Assembly (NCBI RefSeq): GCF_900101455.1
Contig: NZ_FMZJ01000001.1
Span: 310,001-374,000 of the forward strand
Origin: Sphingomonas sp. YR710
GTDB lineage: Bacteria > Pseudomonadota > Alphaproteobacteria > Sphingomonadales > Sphingomonadaceae
Length of the DNA stretch: 64,000 nucleotides
Reading direction: 5' to 3'
Shown here: positions 1 through 8,689 of the stretch, in pieces
Layout of the letters: each line of letters opens with the position of its first letter
How positions within the stretch are numbered: the stretch's first letter is position 1
Translations under genes and position numbers: made by a program
Notes under the pieces: generated by a model
The model's database searches: none
The model's input: only the letters and a program-made list of their open reading frames with translations
Told to the model about the DNA's origin: nothing

Positions 1-134
1 TAAACCCGATCATGTCGGTAATCATCCGAATCGCGCCTGTAGCCATCCGAACTCTGGGCGATTCCAGGCGCGGGCAGGAGGATCGGGCCGGTAATCAGGG
101 CAACCAGGGCGCCCATCGCTAGCTTGCTTCTCAT
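1..134 (-). CDS. Secreted protein of unknown function, partial (3' end outside window)
   Basis: This is the N-terminus of an exported protein cut by the window edge. The ATG at 134 (minus strand) has an AAGGAGAG ribosome site just upstream. The first 26 residues form a signal peptide: basic start MRSKL, a hydrophobic core, and a likely cleavage after GIA (GIA-QSS). What follows is polar and rich in Arg, Asp and Tyr (YRRDSDDYRHDR). Only about 44 codons are visible, so the family cannot be named. Confidence 0.6.
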   Translation of the reverse strand, partial: MRSKLAMGALVALITGPILLPAPGIAQSSDGYRRDSDDYRHDRV

Positions 135-344
135 CTCGCTCTCCTTTGTGATGCGGCCCTAACGCGCAGAGGCCGGGCCGGTTGCGGCCGGAGCGATTTC
201 GTTGATGGGACATGTCTGCTGGTTGGCGCTCGCCGTTGGCTGGCAGAGCGCGCGATCGATCCGGTTGAAACACCGCGCCGGCGAAAAGGCGCAGCCGTCA
301 TTCCGGCGCTATTGGCTGAACTCGGATGAACAGTCCGTGGGAAT

Positions 345-420
345 TGGTGGAGCCGTGGGGGATCGAACCCCAGACCTCTGCAATGCCATCGCAGCGCTCT
401 CCCAGCTGAGCTACGGCCCC
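345..420 (-). tRNA. tRNA-Ala (anticodon GGC)
   Basis: This is a full 76-nt tRNA on the minus strand. The 7-bp acceptor stem (GGGGCCG with CGGCTCC, one G-U), the D arm, the anticodon loop ATGGCAT with anticodon GGC, the TTCGATC T-loop, discriminator A and an encoded CCA are all visible. It reads GCC alanine codons. Confidence 0.97.
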
Positions 421-563
421 GAACCTATTCGGCTGCCGGGTGGGACCGGCAGCGAGGGCCGCGCTTTAGGTCAGGGCGCGGCAGCCTGCAAGAGTGCTTT
501 TGTCGATCTTGCTGTTTTTTTCCTGCCCGGCAATCGGCGGAGCGCCGCGCCGGGCAGCAAATA

Positions 564-884
564 TCAATTGTCGTCGTCGTCGCCGGTCGTCGCCACGCCG
601 ATATCGTCGTCGCCGCCCAGATCGACATCGTCGTCCGGATTCTGCTCGGCATCCTCGTCGATGTCCAGATCGTCGTCGGACAGGTCGGTATCGGCGACCT
701 TGTCGATCTCCAGATCCTTCTTCGGTGCGTCGAATGGCAGCGGCTGCTTCGACTTGAGAATCGGATCGGGCTCCCAGGCCGCACCGCATTCGATGCAGGT
801 GACGGGGTTATCCTTTTCGAGGTCGTAAAAGCGTGTGCCGCATTTCGGGCAGGTCCGCTTGGTGCCCCATTCAGGTTTCACCAC
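564..884 (-). CDS. FYDLN acid domain protein (TIGR02300 family)
   Basis: A 106-residue protein of the alphaproteobacterial FYDLN-acid family, whose function is not known. The N-terminus carries a small zinc-ribbon-like fold: CPKC at residues 12-15, the signature FYDLEKDNP at 19-27, and CIEC at 30-33. The C-terminal half is highly acidic, with repeated Asp-Asp runs and a GDDDDN end. I chose the GTG at 884 because GGAG lies 9 bases upstream and family members begin with VKPEWGTKR. It is transcribed away from aroA and lies next to tRNA-Ala. Confidence 0.85.
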   Translation of the reverse strand: MVKPEWGTKRTCPKCGTRFYDLEKDNPVTCIECGAAWEPDPILKSKQPLPFDAPKKDLEIDKVADTDLSDDDLDIDEDAEQNPDDDVDLGGDDDIGVATTGDDDDN

Positions 885-995
885 GGTGATAATCTCCAGA
901 AAACAAGTGAAAGGTCGTGGGCCGGCCGGATGACCGGAACACGAAACGCCGCGCGCCTTGCCATAGCGTGGCGCCGCTGTCAAAAGCCGCGCCCG

Positions 996-2330
996 ATGCA
1001 CATATCTTCTCCCCGACCTCTGGCGTTCACCGCGCCCGCCGCGCTGAGCGGTACGGCTACCGTCCCCGGCGACAAGTCGATCTCGCACCGGTCGCTGATG
1101 CTGTCGGCGCTGGCCGTCGGCGAGTCCGTCGTCGAGGGGCTGCTCGAGGGCGAGGATGTGCTGGCTACCGCTGCCGCGATGCGGGCGATGGGCGCCGATA
1201 TCCAGCGCGCCGCCGACGGCCGCTGGCGAATATATGGCGTCGGCGTCGGCGGGCTGCTGCAGCCGCAGGCGGCGCTGGACATGGGCAATTCGGGCACGTC
1301 GACCCGGCTGCTGATGGGGCTGGTCGCCAGCCACGCGATCACTGCGGCTTTCACCGGCGATGCTTCGCTGTCGCGCCGGCCGATGAACCGCGTGATCGAA
1401 CCGCTCAGCCTGATGGGCGCGGAGTTCACCTCGAGTCCCGGCGGGCGCCTGCCGCTGATGCTGCGCGGGATCGCGCCGGCGGTGCCGATCGAATATCGGC
1501 TGCCGGTGGCGTCGGCGCAGGTCAAGTCGGCGATATTGCTGGCAGGGCTCAACACGCCGGGCATCACCCGCGTGATCGAACCGGTGCCGACCCGCGATCA
1601 TAGCGAACGCATGCTGTCCGGTTTCGGCGCCGATCTGGCGGTCGAACTCGATGGCACGACGCGGGTCATCTCGATTCGTGGCGAGGCCGAACTCAGGCCG
1701 CAGAATATCGTCGTGCCCGGCGATCCGTCCTCGGCGGCCTTCCCGGTGGTGGCCGGATTGCTCGTGCCCGGATCGGCGATCACCATCACCAATGTCGGGC
1801 TCAATCCCACGCGAGCCGCCTTGTTCGATGTGCTGCGGATGATGGGCGGTGACATCGAGTTCGCGAACGCCCGCACGGTCGGCGGCGAGCCGGTTGCCGA
1901 TCTCGTCGTCCGCGCCTCGGCGATGAAAGGCATCGAGGTGCCGATCGAATGCGTGCCGAGCATGGTCGACGAATTCCCGATCCTGTTCGTCGCCGCCGCG
2001 CTCGCCGAAGGCCGCACTATCGCGCGCGGGCTGGAGGAGTTGCGAGTCAAGGAATCGGACCGGCTGGCCACGATGGCCGAGGGGCTCCGCGCGATCGGCG
2101 CGCGCGTCGAAGAGCTTGAGGACGGCCTGATCATCGACGGCACCGGCGGCGCGCCGCTGGCCGGCGGCGCGACGATCGCCACGAAACTCGACCACCGCAT
2201 CGCGATGAGCTTTGCGGTCGCCGGGCTAGTATCGAAAGCGCGGGTCGAGATTGACGATATGACCCCGGTTGCGACAAGCTTTCCGGGATTCGTCGAATTG
2301 ATGACGGGATTGGGGGGCGACATTTCATGA
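996..2330 (+). CDS. aroA: 3-phosphoshikimate 1-carboxyvinyltransferase (EPSP synthase)
   Basis: Joins shikimate-3-phosphate and phosphoenolpyruvate to make EPSP, the sixth step of the shikimate pathway, in the cytosol. The 444-residue protein shows PGDKSISHR (Lys27), MGNSGTSTR near 96-104, the [17 protein letters not shown] stretch, GDPSSAAFP, and [10 protein letters not shown] near the C-terminus. Overall it resembles the class II (CP4-like) branch more than the E. coli enzyme. At the position of CP4 Ala100 it has Gly100 (NSGTS), the residue found in glyphosate-sensitive enzymes. The ATG at 996 gives the usual N-terminus; an in-frame ATG at 930 would add 22 unlike residues. It overlaps cmk by ATGA. 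Confidence 0.97.
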   Translation: MHISSPRPLAFTAPAALSGTATVPGDKSISHRSLMLSALAVGESVVEGLLEGEDVLATAAAMRAMGADIQRAADGRWRIYGVGVGGLLQPQAALDMGNSGTSTRLLMGLVASHAITAAFTGDASLSRRPMNRVIEPLSLMGAEFTSSPGGRLPLMLRGIAPAVPIEYRLPVASAQVKSAILLAGLNTPGITRVIEPVPTRDHSERMLSGFGADLAVELDGTTRVISIRGEAELRPQNIVVPGDPSSAAFPVVAGLLVPGSAITITNVGLNPTRAALFDVLRMMGGDIEFANARTVGGEPVADLVVRASAMKGIEVPIECVPSMVDEFPILFVAAALAEGRTIARGLEELRVKESDRLATMAEGLRAIGARVEELEDGLIIDGTGGAPLAGGATIATKLDHRIAMSFAVAGLVSKARVEIDDMTPVATSFPGFVELMTGLGGDIS

Positions 2331-2953
2331 TCATTGCCGTCGATGGACCGGCTGCATCCGGCAAGGGCACGATCGCCAAGGCGCTCGCGCGCCATTATAG
2401 CCTGCCGCATCTCGATACCGGCTTGTTGTACCGCGCGGTCGCAGTATCGGTGATGCATGCCGGCGGGGATCCGGCCGATGCCGAGGACGCCTTGCTCGGC
2501 TGCAACTTCGCGGCGGCATTGCTCGACGATCCTGCGCTCAAGACCGAGGCGGCGGGCAAGGCGGCGTCATTGGTATCGGCGCACCCGCAGGTGCGCGAGG
2601 CACTGCTCGAGCGGCAGCGCGATTTCGCGACCCAGACGGGCGGTGCGGTGCTCGACGGCCGGGACATCGGCACGGTGATTGCGCCCGATGCCGACGCCAA
2701 ATTGTTCGTGACCGCATCGTCCCGGGTTCGTGCCGAGCGGCGCTTTCGTGAGATGCAGTCGATGGGGCAGGATGTGGGCTTTGACGCCATCCTTGCCGAT
2801 ATACTCGCGCGGGACGAGCGCGATTCGGGCCGAGCCGCGGCGCCGTTGCGGCAGGCGGAGGATGCGGACTTGCTGGACACCAGCGAACTGGGTATAGACG
2901 CGGCCGTCCAGCGGGCGATTGCGCTCGTGGAAGCCCAGGTGGCAGACCGCTAA
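2327..2953 (+). CDS. cmk: (d)CMP kinase (cytidylate kinase)
   Basis: Phosphorylates CMP and dCMP with ATP in pyrimidine nucleotide metabolism. The 208-residue product has the P-loop GPAASGKGT at residues 7-15, the [10 protein letters not shown] substrate-binding motif, the DGRDIGTVI segment near 107-115, and the lid arginines in the [12 protein letters not shown] region. Its ATG overlaps the aroA stop, so the two are probably translationally coupled. The order aroA-cmk-rpsA is widely conserved in proteobacteria. Confidence 0.96.
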   Translation: MIIAVDGPAASGKGTIAKALARHYSLPHLDTGLLYRAVAVSVMHAGGDPADAEDALLGCNFAAALLDDPALKTEAAGKAASLVSAHPQVREALLERQRDFATQTGGAVLDGRDIGTVIAPDADAKLFVTASSRVRAERRFREMQSMGQDVGFDAILADILARDERDSGRAAAPLRQAEDADLLDTSELGIDAAVQRAIALVEAQVADR

Positions 2954-3157
2954 ACATAGCGATCGCCGGCATGGCGTGTCAGAGATCCGGCGTTTGCCGG
3001 TGATTTGGCGCGCTTATCGTGTTTTGAACCAGGCTGTCCGCGATTCGATCATCCAATGGATGCTGCGCGGGCATGGGGTTCGCGGGGCATTCTGGCCTTA
3101 AGACCTCCGGAACCAACCGGATGGCCGGAAAAACCGTTAGAAAGAGACACTGTGTCT

Positions 3158-4876
3158 ATGGCCACTATGGCAAATCCAACCCGCGAAGATTTCGCGGCCC
3201 TCCTGAATCAGACCCTCGGCGGCGAAAACGAAGGCTTCGAAGGCCGCGTCGTGAAGGGCACCGTTACCGCAATCGAAAATGACATGGCCGTGATCGACGT
3301 CGGACTGAAGTCCGAAGGTCGCGTCGCGCTGCGCGAATTCGCTGCCCCCGGCCAGAAGGCCGATCTCAAGGTTGGCGACGAAGTCGAAGTCTATGTCGAT
3401 CGCGTTGAAAATGTTCATGGCGAAGCGATGCTCAGCCGCGACCGCGCCCGTCGCGAAGCCGCCTGGGACAAGCTCGAAGCCGAATTCGGCCAGTCCACCC
3501 GCGTCGAAGGCGTGATCTTCGGCCGCGTGAAGGGCGGCTTCACCGTCGACCTCAACGGCGCCGTGGCCTTCCTCCCCGGCTCGCAGGTCGATATCCGCCC
3601 CGTGCGCGATGTCACCCCGCTGATGGATATCCCGCAGCCGTTCCAGATCCTCAAGATGGATCGCCGCCGCGGCAACATCGTCGTCTCGCGTCGCGCCGTT
3701 CTCGAAGAAACCCGCGCCGAGCAGCGTTCGGGCCTGATCCAGTCGCTCGCCGAAGGCCAGGTGATCGAGGGTGTCGTCAAGAACATCACCGATTACGGCG
3801 CGTTCGTCGATCTCGGCGGCATCGATGGCCTGCTGCACGTCACCGATCTCAGCTACAAGCGCGTTGGCCATCCGAACGAGATGATCAACATCGGCGATGT
3901 CGTGAAGGTGCAGATCATCCGCATCAACAAGGACACGCAGCGCATCTCGCTCGGCATGAAGCAGCTCGAGAGCGATCCGTGGGAAGGCGCCGCGGTCAAA
4001 TATCCGATCGGTGGCAAATTCTCGGGCCGCGTCACGAACATCACCGAATATGGTGCGTTCGTCGAGCTCGAAGCCGGCATCGAGGGCCTCGTCCATGTTT
4101 CCGAAATGTCCTGGACCAAGAAGAACGTCCATCCGGGCAAGATCGTCTCCACTTCGCAGGAAGTCGATGTGGTCATCCTCGAGGTCGACGCTGACAAGCG
4201 TCGCATCTCGCTGGGCCTCAAGCAGGCGATCAACAATCCGTGGGATTCGTTCGCCGAACAGCATCCGATCGGTTCGACCGTCGAGGGCGAAGTCAAGAAC
4301 GCCACCGAATTCGGCCTGTTCATCGGGCTCGATGGCGATGTCGACGGCATGGTCCACATGTCGGATATCGCCTGGGGCGTGACCGGCGAAGAAGCGCTGG
4401 CGCTGCATCACAAGGGTGAGACCGTCAAGGCGATCGTGCTCGATATCGACGCCGAGAAAGAGCGTATCTCGCTCGGCATCAAGCAGCTCGAGCGTGGCGG
4501 CGTTTCGTCGGCTCCGGCTGGCGGCGAAGGCGCGGGCCCGAAGGTCAACAAGAACGCTGTCGTCACGGTCACCGTCATGGCGGTTACCGACGGCGGGCTC
4601 GACGTGCAGGTTGGCGACGACGGCGCGATCGGCTTCATCAAGCGCAACGACCTCGGCCGCGACCGCGACGAGCAGCGTCCGGAGCGTTTCCAGGTCGGCC
4701 AGAAGTTTGACGCGATGGTGACGGGCTTCGATCGTTCGAAGAAGCCGACCTTCTCGATCAAGGCGATGCAGATCGCCGAAGAGAAGCAGGCTGTCGCGCA
4801 GTACGGTTCGTCCGATTCGGGCGCATCGCTCGGCGACATCCTGGGCGAAGCGCTCAAGGCTCGCCAGAACAGCTGA
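3158..4876 (+). CDS. rpsA: 30S ribosomal protein S1
   Basis: S1 binds mRNA on the small ribosomal subunit and helps unwind leaders. The 572-residue product consists of six S1 (OB-fold) repeats in tandem, recognisable from recurring patterns such as ITDYGAFVDLGGIDGLLH, ITEYGAFVELEAGIEGLVH and ATEFGLFIGLDGDVDGMVH. The E. coli protein is 557 residues. The ATG at 3158 (MATMANPTRED) is preferred; ATG 3167 is the alternative. The 204-base leader after cmk has a TCCGG/CCGGA hairpin near 3105-3120, which may take part in autoregulation, but this is inference. The gene ends in a strong intrinsic terminator. Confidence 0.96.
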   Translation: MATMANPTREDFAALLNQTLGGENEGFEGRVVKGTVTAIENDMAVIDVGLKSEGRVALREFAAPGQKADLKVGDEVEVYVDRVENVHGEAMLSRDRARREAAWDKLEAEFGQSTRVEGVIFGRVKGGFTVDLNGAVAFLPGSQVDIRPVRDVTPLMDIPQPFQILKMDRRRGNIVVSRRAVLEETRAEQRSGLIQSLAEGQVIEGVVKNITDYGAFVDLGGIDGLLHVTDLSYKRVGHPNEMINIGDVVKVQIIRINKDTQRISLGMKQLESDPWEGAAVKYPIGGKFSGRVTNITEYGAFVELEAGIEGLVHVSEMSWTKKNVHPGKIVSTSQEVDVVILEVDADKRRISLGLKQAINNPWDSFAEQHPIGSTVEGEVKNATEFGLFIGLDGDVDGMVHMSDIAWGVTGEEALALHHKGETVKAIVLDIDAEKERISLGIKQLERGGVSSAPAGGEGAGPKVNKNAVVTVTVMAVTDGGLDVQVGDDGAIGFIKRNDLGRDRDEQRPERFQVGQKFDAMVTGFDRSKKPTFSIKAMQIAEEKQAVAQYGSSDSGASLGDILGEALKARQNS

Positions 4877-4903
4877 TCGTTCATTCGATCCGAATATGAA
4901 GAG

Positions 4904-4933
4904 GGCGCGGAGGGAAGCTTCCGCGCCTTTTTT
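4904..4933 (+). terminator. Intrinsic terminator of rpsA
   Basis: An 8-bp GC stem (GGCGCGGA with TCCGCGCC), an 8-nt loop and a run of six T lie 28 bases after the rpsA stop. The last T is also the first base of the stop codon of the convergent WYL regulator. Confidence 0.9.
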
Positions 4934-5646
4934 CATGGGGCGCAGCTGGCCGCCCGCCGCTCCCGTCGTTCGGCCATATACCGCGACCATCGCGCCCGCA
5001 GTAGAGCCGGCCGTTCGCCATGCCGTTCGTCGAGGAAATCGGCGGCCAGCACGCGATCGGCGCGGAAGCTGCGAAAATCGGTTCTGAGTTCGCACCAGCC
5101 GAACAGCATGCGCACCATATCGAGATAGCCGACGGCGACTGGCCAGATCACGCGCGCGCTGATCGCGCCCTGCTCGTCGCGATAATCGATCCGGATTTTC
5201 CGGCCCGCGCGGATCCAGGTGCGCGTCTGCGCGATGTCGATTCCGTCGGGTGGCATCGGTTTGGCGGGCGGCGTTGCGGCAGTGGGCTCGGCGATGAAAG
5301 GGTGGAGGTGCGCAGGGATGACGGCATCGATCTTGGCTATCAGATCGCGCGCAGCCTTCGCCAGCGCCGGATCGCCGCGCGCTGCAACCCAAAGTGCGCC
5401 CAGCACCGCCGCTTCGATCTCGTCGGGCGTTAGCATCAGCGGCGGCATGTCGAAGCCTTTGTCGAGCACATAGCCGAAGCCCGCGGCGCCGGTGATCGGC
5501 ACGCGCTGCCCGATCAGATCGGCGATGTCGCGATAGACGGTGCGCTGCGAAGCCTCCAGCTCGGCGCCGATCGCGGCGGCCGTCACCGGTGCGCCGCTTC
5601 GTCGCAATATCTGCACGATCTGAAATAATCGGTCGGCGCGTCTCAT
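4933..5646 (-). CDS. YafY-type transcriptional regulator with HTH and WYL domains
   Basis: A 237-residue DNA-binding regulator. Residues 1-60 form a winged HTH of the HTH_11 type (RRADRLFQIVQILRR, then SQRTVYRDIADL). The C-terminal part is a WYL ligand-sensing domain, visible in IRIDYRDEQGAISARVIWPVA and the FRADRVLAADFL region. It is divergent from a glutathione transferase. The 115-bp gap contains a perfect 16-bp inverted repeat that starts 11 bp from this start codon, so autoregulation together with control of the neighbour is likely. The ligand is unknown. Confidence 0.9.
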   Translation of the reverse strand: MRRADRLFQIVQILRRSGAPVTAAAIGAELEASQRTVYRDIADLIGQRVPITGAAGFGYVLDKGFDMPPLMLTPDEIEAAVLGALWVAARGDPALAKAARDLIAKIDAVIPAHLHPFIAEPTAATPPAKPMPPDGIDIAQTRTWIRAGRKIRIDYRDEQGAISARVIWPVAVGYLDMVRMLFGWCELRTDFRSFRADRVLAADFLDERHGERPALLRARWSRYMAERRERRAASCAP

Positions 5647-5656
5647 GATTCAGGGA

Positions 5657-5700
5657 TATCCACCTCCTGCTGCCATCATGCTGTCAGCAGGAGGTGGATA
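5657..5700. promoter_or_regulatory. Candidate operator: perfect 16-bp inverted repeat with 12-nt spacer
   Basis: The arms TATCCACCTCCTGCTG (5657-5672) and CAGCAGGAGGTGGATA (5685-5700) are exact inverse complements. They sit between the divergent WYL regulator and the glutathione transferase. The length, symmetry and position fit a dimeric regulator binding site; a hairpin in either transcript is a weaker alternative. Confidence 0.65.
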
Positions 5701-5761
5701 CAAGCATCGCCAGGCCCGGATCGCCCGGGCTGATGTCGACGCCTTTCAAGGAGCGCAAGCC

Positions 5762-6373
5762 ATGATTACCCTGTTTCACGCCCCCCAATCGCGGTCGTCG
5801 CGGATGATCTGGCTGCTCGAGGAACTGGGCGCACCCTATGCGATCCAGCCCGTTTCGATCTTCCGCCCGATGATGGGGACAGGTTCGCCCGATCCGATCA
5901 ATCCGCATCCTGACAAGCAGGTGCCGGCGATACTCGATGGCGATACGCTGGTCGCTGAATCGGTGGCGATCGTCCTGTATCTCACCGATGCATTTCCGTT
6001 AGCCGGGCTGGGCCGCGTGGTGGGGGATCCACGGCGCGGCGATTACCTAACCTGGCTCGCCTGGTATGCGGCGGCGCTGGAGCCCGCGATGTTCGCGAGC
6101 ATGGGTCAGGAACTCGAAGCCGCGCCGATGAAGCAGCGCGGCTATGATGCCGTCGTGCACCGACTTGAGAGCCGGCTGGCGGAGGCTCCCTGGCTGATGG
6201 GCGAGCATTTCTCGGGTGCCGACATTTTGGTGGGCAGCGCGCTCGGCTGGGGCCGGCCGGCCTTTCCGGCGAGCGATCTGCTCGATGCCTATGCCGCGCG
6301 ATGCCGCGCGCGGCCGGCGGCGATCCGGGCCATGGCGCTGGACGATGTCGAGGGCGTTCAGCGCGCGGCTTGA
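5762..6373 (+). CDS. Glutathione S-transferase family protein
   Basis: A 203-residue cytosolic GST. The thioredoxin-like N-terminal domain shows MITLFHAPQSRSSRMIWLLEEL with a catalytic Ser in the SRS/RSSR region, cis-Pro in KQVPAILDG, and the glutathione-contacting motif AESVAIVLYL. The helical C-terminal domain follows, including FSGADILVGSAL. The start at 5762 has AAGGAG nine bases upstream. It is divergent from a WYL regulator and probably controlled by it, which suggests induction by an electrophile or xenobiotic, although no substrate can be read from the sequence. Confidence 0.9.
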   Translation: MITLFHAPQSRSSRMIWLLEELGAPYAIQPVSIFRPMMGTGSPDPINPHPDKQVPAILDGDTLVAESVAIVLYLTDAFPLAGLGRVVGDPRRGDYLTWLAWYAAALEPAMFASMGQELEAAPMKQRGYDAVVHRLESRLAEAPWLMGEHFSGADILVGSALGWGRPAFPASDLLDAYAARCRARPAAIRAMALDDVEGVQRAA

Positions 6374-6390
6374 GCGCGCCATAGCAGCGG

Positions 6391-6418
6391 CGGCCGCGCC
6401 GGATTTGCCTCCGGCGCG
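6391..6418. terminator. Bidirectional hairpin between convergent genes
   Basis: A perfect 10-bp stem (GCCGCGCCGG with CCGGCGCGGC) and an 8-nt loop lie between the ends of the GST and cytochrome c genes. There is no T-run on either side, so it may act as a weak terminator or an mRNA 3' stabiliser. Confidence 0.5.
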
Positions 6419-6428
6419 GCACCGTTCC

Positions 6429-6803
6429 TTACTTCAGGGACAGCAGATAATCCGCGACCCCCTCGGCCGCCTTCTGGTCCTTGAGGCCGGCGAACGGCAT
6501 CCGCGTGCCCGGCACCGTCTTTTGCGGCTCCATGATGAAGCTCACCAGATTGGCGCGGTTCCAGGTCAGCCCCGATTTCATCATGGCGGGCGAGAAGGCA
6601 AAGCCCGGCACCGCTCCGGCCTTGGTGCCGCCGATCGCGAACAGATTGGGTCCCACGCCGTTGGGGGCGCCCTTTTCGACCTTGTGGCACACGCTACAGA
6701 TGCCGAACGCCGCGGGCTTGGCGAGCGGTGCCGCCGTCGCCGCGCTGGCGGTGAGCAAGGCGCCGGCAGATATCAGAGCTGCTATCGATCGTGTAAGCAT
6801 CAT
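6429..6803 (-). CDS. Small soluble class I cytochrome c
   Basis: A 124-residue periplasmic c-type cytochrome. It has a signal peptide (residues 1-25, ending TAAPLA), one haem attachment site CSVCH near residue 36-40, and a distal Met candidate in GTRMPFAGLKD, as expected for the mitochondrial/cytochrome c2-like group. It would carry electrons between a membrane complex and an oxidase or reductase. No partner gene is adjacent. The GST gene converges on it. Confidence 0.92.
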   Translation of the reverse strand: MMLTRSIAALISAGALLTASAATAAPLAKPAAFGICSVCHKVEKGAPNGVGPNLFAIGGTKAGAVPGFAFSPAMMKSGLTWNRANLVSFIMEPQKTVPGTRMPFAGLKDQKAAEGVADYLLSLK

Positions 6804-7051
6804 TTCCCTTCCGACCCGGTGGATGGCGTCGATCCTAATGGTGCGCTTCTGTCATCACAACCATGTCGGCATTCTGAACCGATTGAGTCTATTTGCGCCT
6901 AAATTCCGCGACATGATTGATTCATGCCGGTGTTCCTCGCATAGATGGTAGCAATAAGCAGAAAATCGGGCAGGTTTTTTCCGCAGGGGGTTGGTCAGTC
7001 GTGCGTGAATCCGCATTTGCGGATTTGCACGATGTCGAGGAGAAACGCAGC

Positions 7052-7330
7052 ATGATCAGATCTGAATTGGTACAATTGCTCGCGCGTGACAATCCTGATC
7101 TTTCTCCCAAAGAAGTGGAGAAGATCGTCACGAAATTTTTCGAAGCCATCACCGAAAGACTGGCAAGCGGTGGCCGCGTTGAACTTCGCGGTTTCGGTGC
7201 TTTTTCTACACGGGCTCGTGATGCGCGGCTCGGGCGCAACCCGAGAACGGGTGATGCGGTGGATGTATCTGCAAAACGCGTTCCCTATTTTAAGCCGGGG
7301 AAGGAAATGCGGGTGCGGCTGAACGTCTGA
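7052..7330 (+). CDS. ihfB: Integration host factor subunit beta
   Basis: A 92-residue DNA-bending protein of the HU/IHF family, the beta partner of IHF. Recognisable parts are [11 protein letters not shown], the helical [11 protein letters not shown] segment, [12 protein letters not shown], and the DNA-intercalating arm [10 protein letters not shown] followed by [15 protein letters not shown]. The ATG at 7052 has GGAG 9 bases upstream. Its leader has an 8-bp hairpin at 7008-7025 (AATCCGCA with TGCGGATT) without a T-run, of unknown role. In many proteobacteria ihfB follows rpsA; here about 2.2 kb of other genes separate them. Confidence 0.95.
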   Translation: MIRSELVQLLARDNPDLSPKEVEKIVTKFFEAITERLASGGRVELRGFGAFSTRARDARLGRNPRTGDAVDVSAKRVPYFKPGKEMRVRLNV

Positions 7331-7419
7331 AATATCAGGCTTTTCGCATCTTATCGATCGACGGCCGATTCGCGCTTGGCGGGTTGATGTGGGGCCGTTA
7401 AGGGACGGCCTGCAACGCT

Positions 7420-7756
7420 GCGGGCGTGGCGAAACTGGTAGACGCAACGGACTTGAACACGAAATCGGGTGCTCGTGCGGGAAACCGCCGATGCAGAACT
7501 GCTCAAATTCGGGGAAGCCTTTTCCTGGTAATCCCGAGCCAAGCCATGCTGCGGCATGGAAGGTGTAGAGACTAGACGGGCAGCGCCTAAATCAGGTCGG
7601 CAGGGGGAACCCGAACCGTCATGACAAGGCGAAGGGATAGTCCAGACCACGAACGACGGCGCCACATCGGCGGCATCGGCGGCGAAAGCCGTAGCTGGTA
7701 CGAAAATCCGTAAGGTCGAAAGACCTGTGGGGGTTCGATTCCCCCCGCCCGCACCA
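7420..7756 (+). tRNA. tRNA-Leu (anticodon UAA) interrupted by a group I intron
   Basis: The 5' exon is 7420-7454 and the 3' exon 7703-7756; joined they give an 89-nt class II tRNA. The acceptor stem is GCGGGCG/CGCCCGC. The anticodon stem is ACGGA/TCCGT around loop CTTAAAA, which gives anticodon TAA. The long variable arm is GGTC-GAAA-GACC, the T-arm GGGGG-TTCGATT-CCCCC, and ACCA is encoded. The intron lies between U34 and A35. Confidence 0.93.
7455..7702 (+). ncRNA. Group I self-splicing intron in tRNA-Leu(UAA)
   Basis: The intron is 248 nt and has no ORF. Core elements are present in order. P (7504-7518) and Q (7530-7545, AATCCCGAGCCAAGC) pair in P4 through TCGGG/CCCGA. R (7563-7584, including AGAGACTAGACGGGCAGC) and S (7626-7643, including GGGATAGTCC) pair in P7 through GACTA/TAGTC. 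The 5' exon ends in U and the intron ends in G (7702), as group I splicing requires. The small size and tRNA anticodon-loop location resemble the IC3 introns of cyanobacterial tRNA-Leu. P1 was not worked out with certainty. Confidence 0.92.
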
Positions 7757-8068
7757 ATCCTTGCTAGTCTCGCGTCAGGAGACCTTGGATTCTGTAAATG
7801 TTGGCTAATCGCTGGTTGTTTACTGTTCGGCTCTGTCATGCGGAACGAAGGAGCCGTTCGAAAGGGGGCCGATATCGCGACATTTGCTCGAATCGCTGCA
7901 TCACCGGGGGCCTTCGTCGCGCATATGCCGCGGATGGGCACGTTTTTTTGTTTCGCGCGACCGGCAAATAGGGCAAGCGATGTCGAAAGCGAAGTGAGCT
8001 TTTTCCGGGAGGCGGTGGCTGTTGCAAGAGCCGCCGGTGTCGGATGCGTGAGGTGGTGGGGCGAAGTA
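7757..8068 (+). other. 312-bp region between tRNA-Leu and the EPS export operon
   Basis: No gene of its own is supported here. A frame open to the following gene runs back to the tRNA, but it lacks a ribosome site and encodes no credible signal peptide. The stretch probably carries the operon promoter and leader. No integrase or direct copy of the tRNA 3' end was noticed. Confidence 0.5.
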
Positions 8069-8689
8069 ATGCGTAGAATTGGCGTTGCCGGTGCGGCCGT
8101 TCTGGTCTTGCTCATGCCCCTGGACGTTGCGGTTGCCATTGTCGGCCCGCCGGCGCCACCGCCGGCGCCCGTAACCGCGCCGCTCAAGCCCTATCGGATC
8201 AATCCCGGCGACGAGATCGAAGTCTATGTGTGGGGCGACGAACGTCTCCAGCGGACGCTCAAAGTGCTGCCCGACGGCAGCTTCTCCTTCCCGTTGGTGG
8301 GGCGGATCGAAGCGCTCGACAAGTTGCCGACCGACCTTGAAGGCGTGATCGTCAAGGGATTGGCGGATCAGTATCGCAACAGTGTGCCGCGCGTGACGGT
8401 CTCGGTTCGCAACCCCACAGGCCTGACCTATTCGGTGGCTGGAAGGGTGAAATCCCCCGGCAGTTTTACGCCCGGCCATTATGTCAATGTGCTGGAGGCG
8501 ATCAGCGTTGCCGGCGGCCCGACAGAATTCGCGGATCTGGCCAAGACCAAGATCTATCGTAAAAAAGGTGGCGAACTCGTCGTTATCGACGTGAAGCTGG
8601 ACAGTGCAATGAAGGGTTCGCCCTCTCAGGCTGACCTGAAGACCGGATTGATTGAACTCCAGAGCGGGGATGTGGTGGTCGTACCATGA
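8069..8689 (+). CDS. Outer-membrane polysaccharide export protein (OPX/Wza family, short form)
   Basis: A 206-residue exported protein that should form or contact the outer-membrane channel for an extracellular polysaccharide. It has a signal peptide (MRRIGVAGAAVLVLLMP...), a Poly_export domain (YRINPGDEIEVYVWGDE, then PDGSFSFPLVGRI), and one SLBB domain (YSVAGRVKSPGSF, VLEAISVAGGP). I see no clear lipobox Cys. The start at 8069 gives the signal peptide at the very N-terminus. Its stop overlaps the next gene by ATGA, the first of three such overlaps in a four-gene operon. It resembles GelD/SpsD-type proteins of sphingan producers. Confidence 0.9.
   Translation: MRRIGVAGAAVLVLLMPLDVAVAIVGPPAPPPAPVTAPLKPYRINPGDEIEVYVWGDERLQRTLKVLPDGSFSFPLVGRIEALDKLPTDLEGVIVKGLADQYRNSVPRVTVSVRNPTGLTYSVAGRVKSPGSFTPGHYVNVLEAISVAGGPTEFADLAKTKIYRKKGGELVVIDVKLDSAMKGSPSQADLKTGLIELQSGDVVVVP

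Noticed and set aside
22-273. 83-codon minus-strand frame at the window start
   Set aside because: It is out of frame with the signal-peptide gene that has a good ribosome site at 134, and its product is unstructured and Arg/Pro-rich.
3137-5392. 751-codon minus-strand frame opposite rpsA
   Set aside because: It is antisense to ribosomal protein S1 and to part of the WYL gene's frame. The low-complexity Asp/Ala/Val/His translation mirrors the S1 repeats and no start signal was seen.
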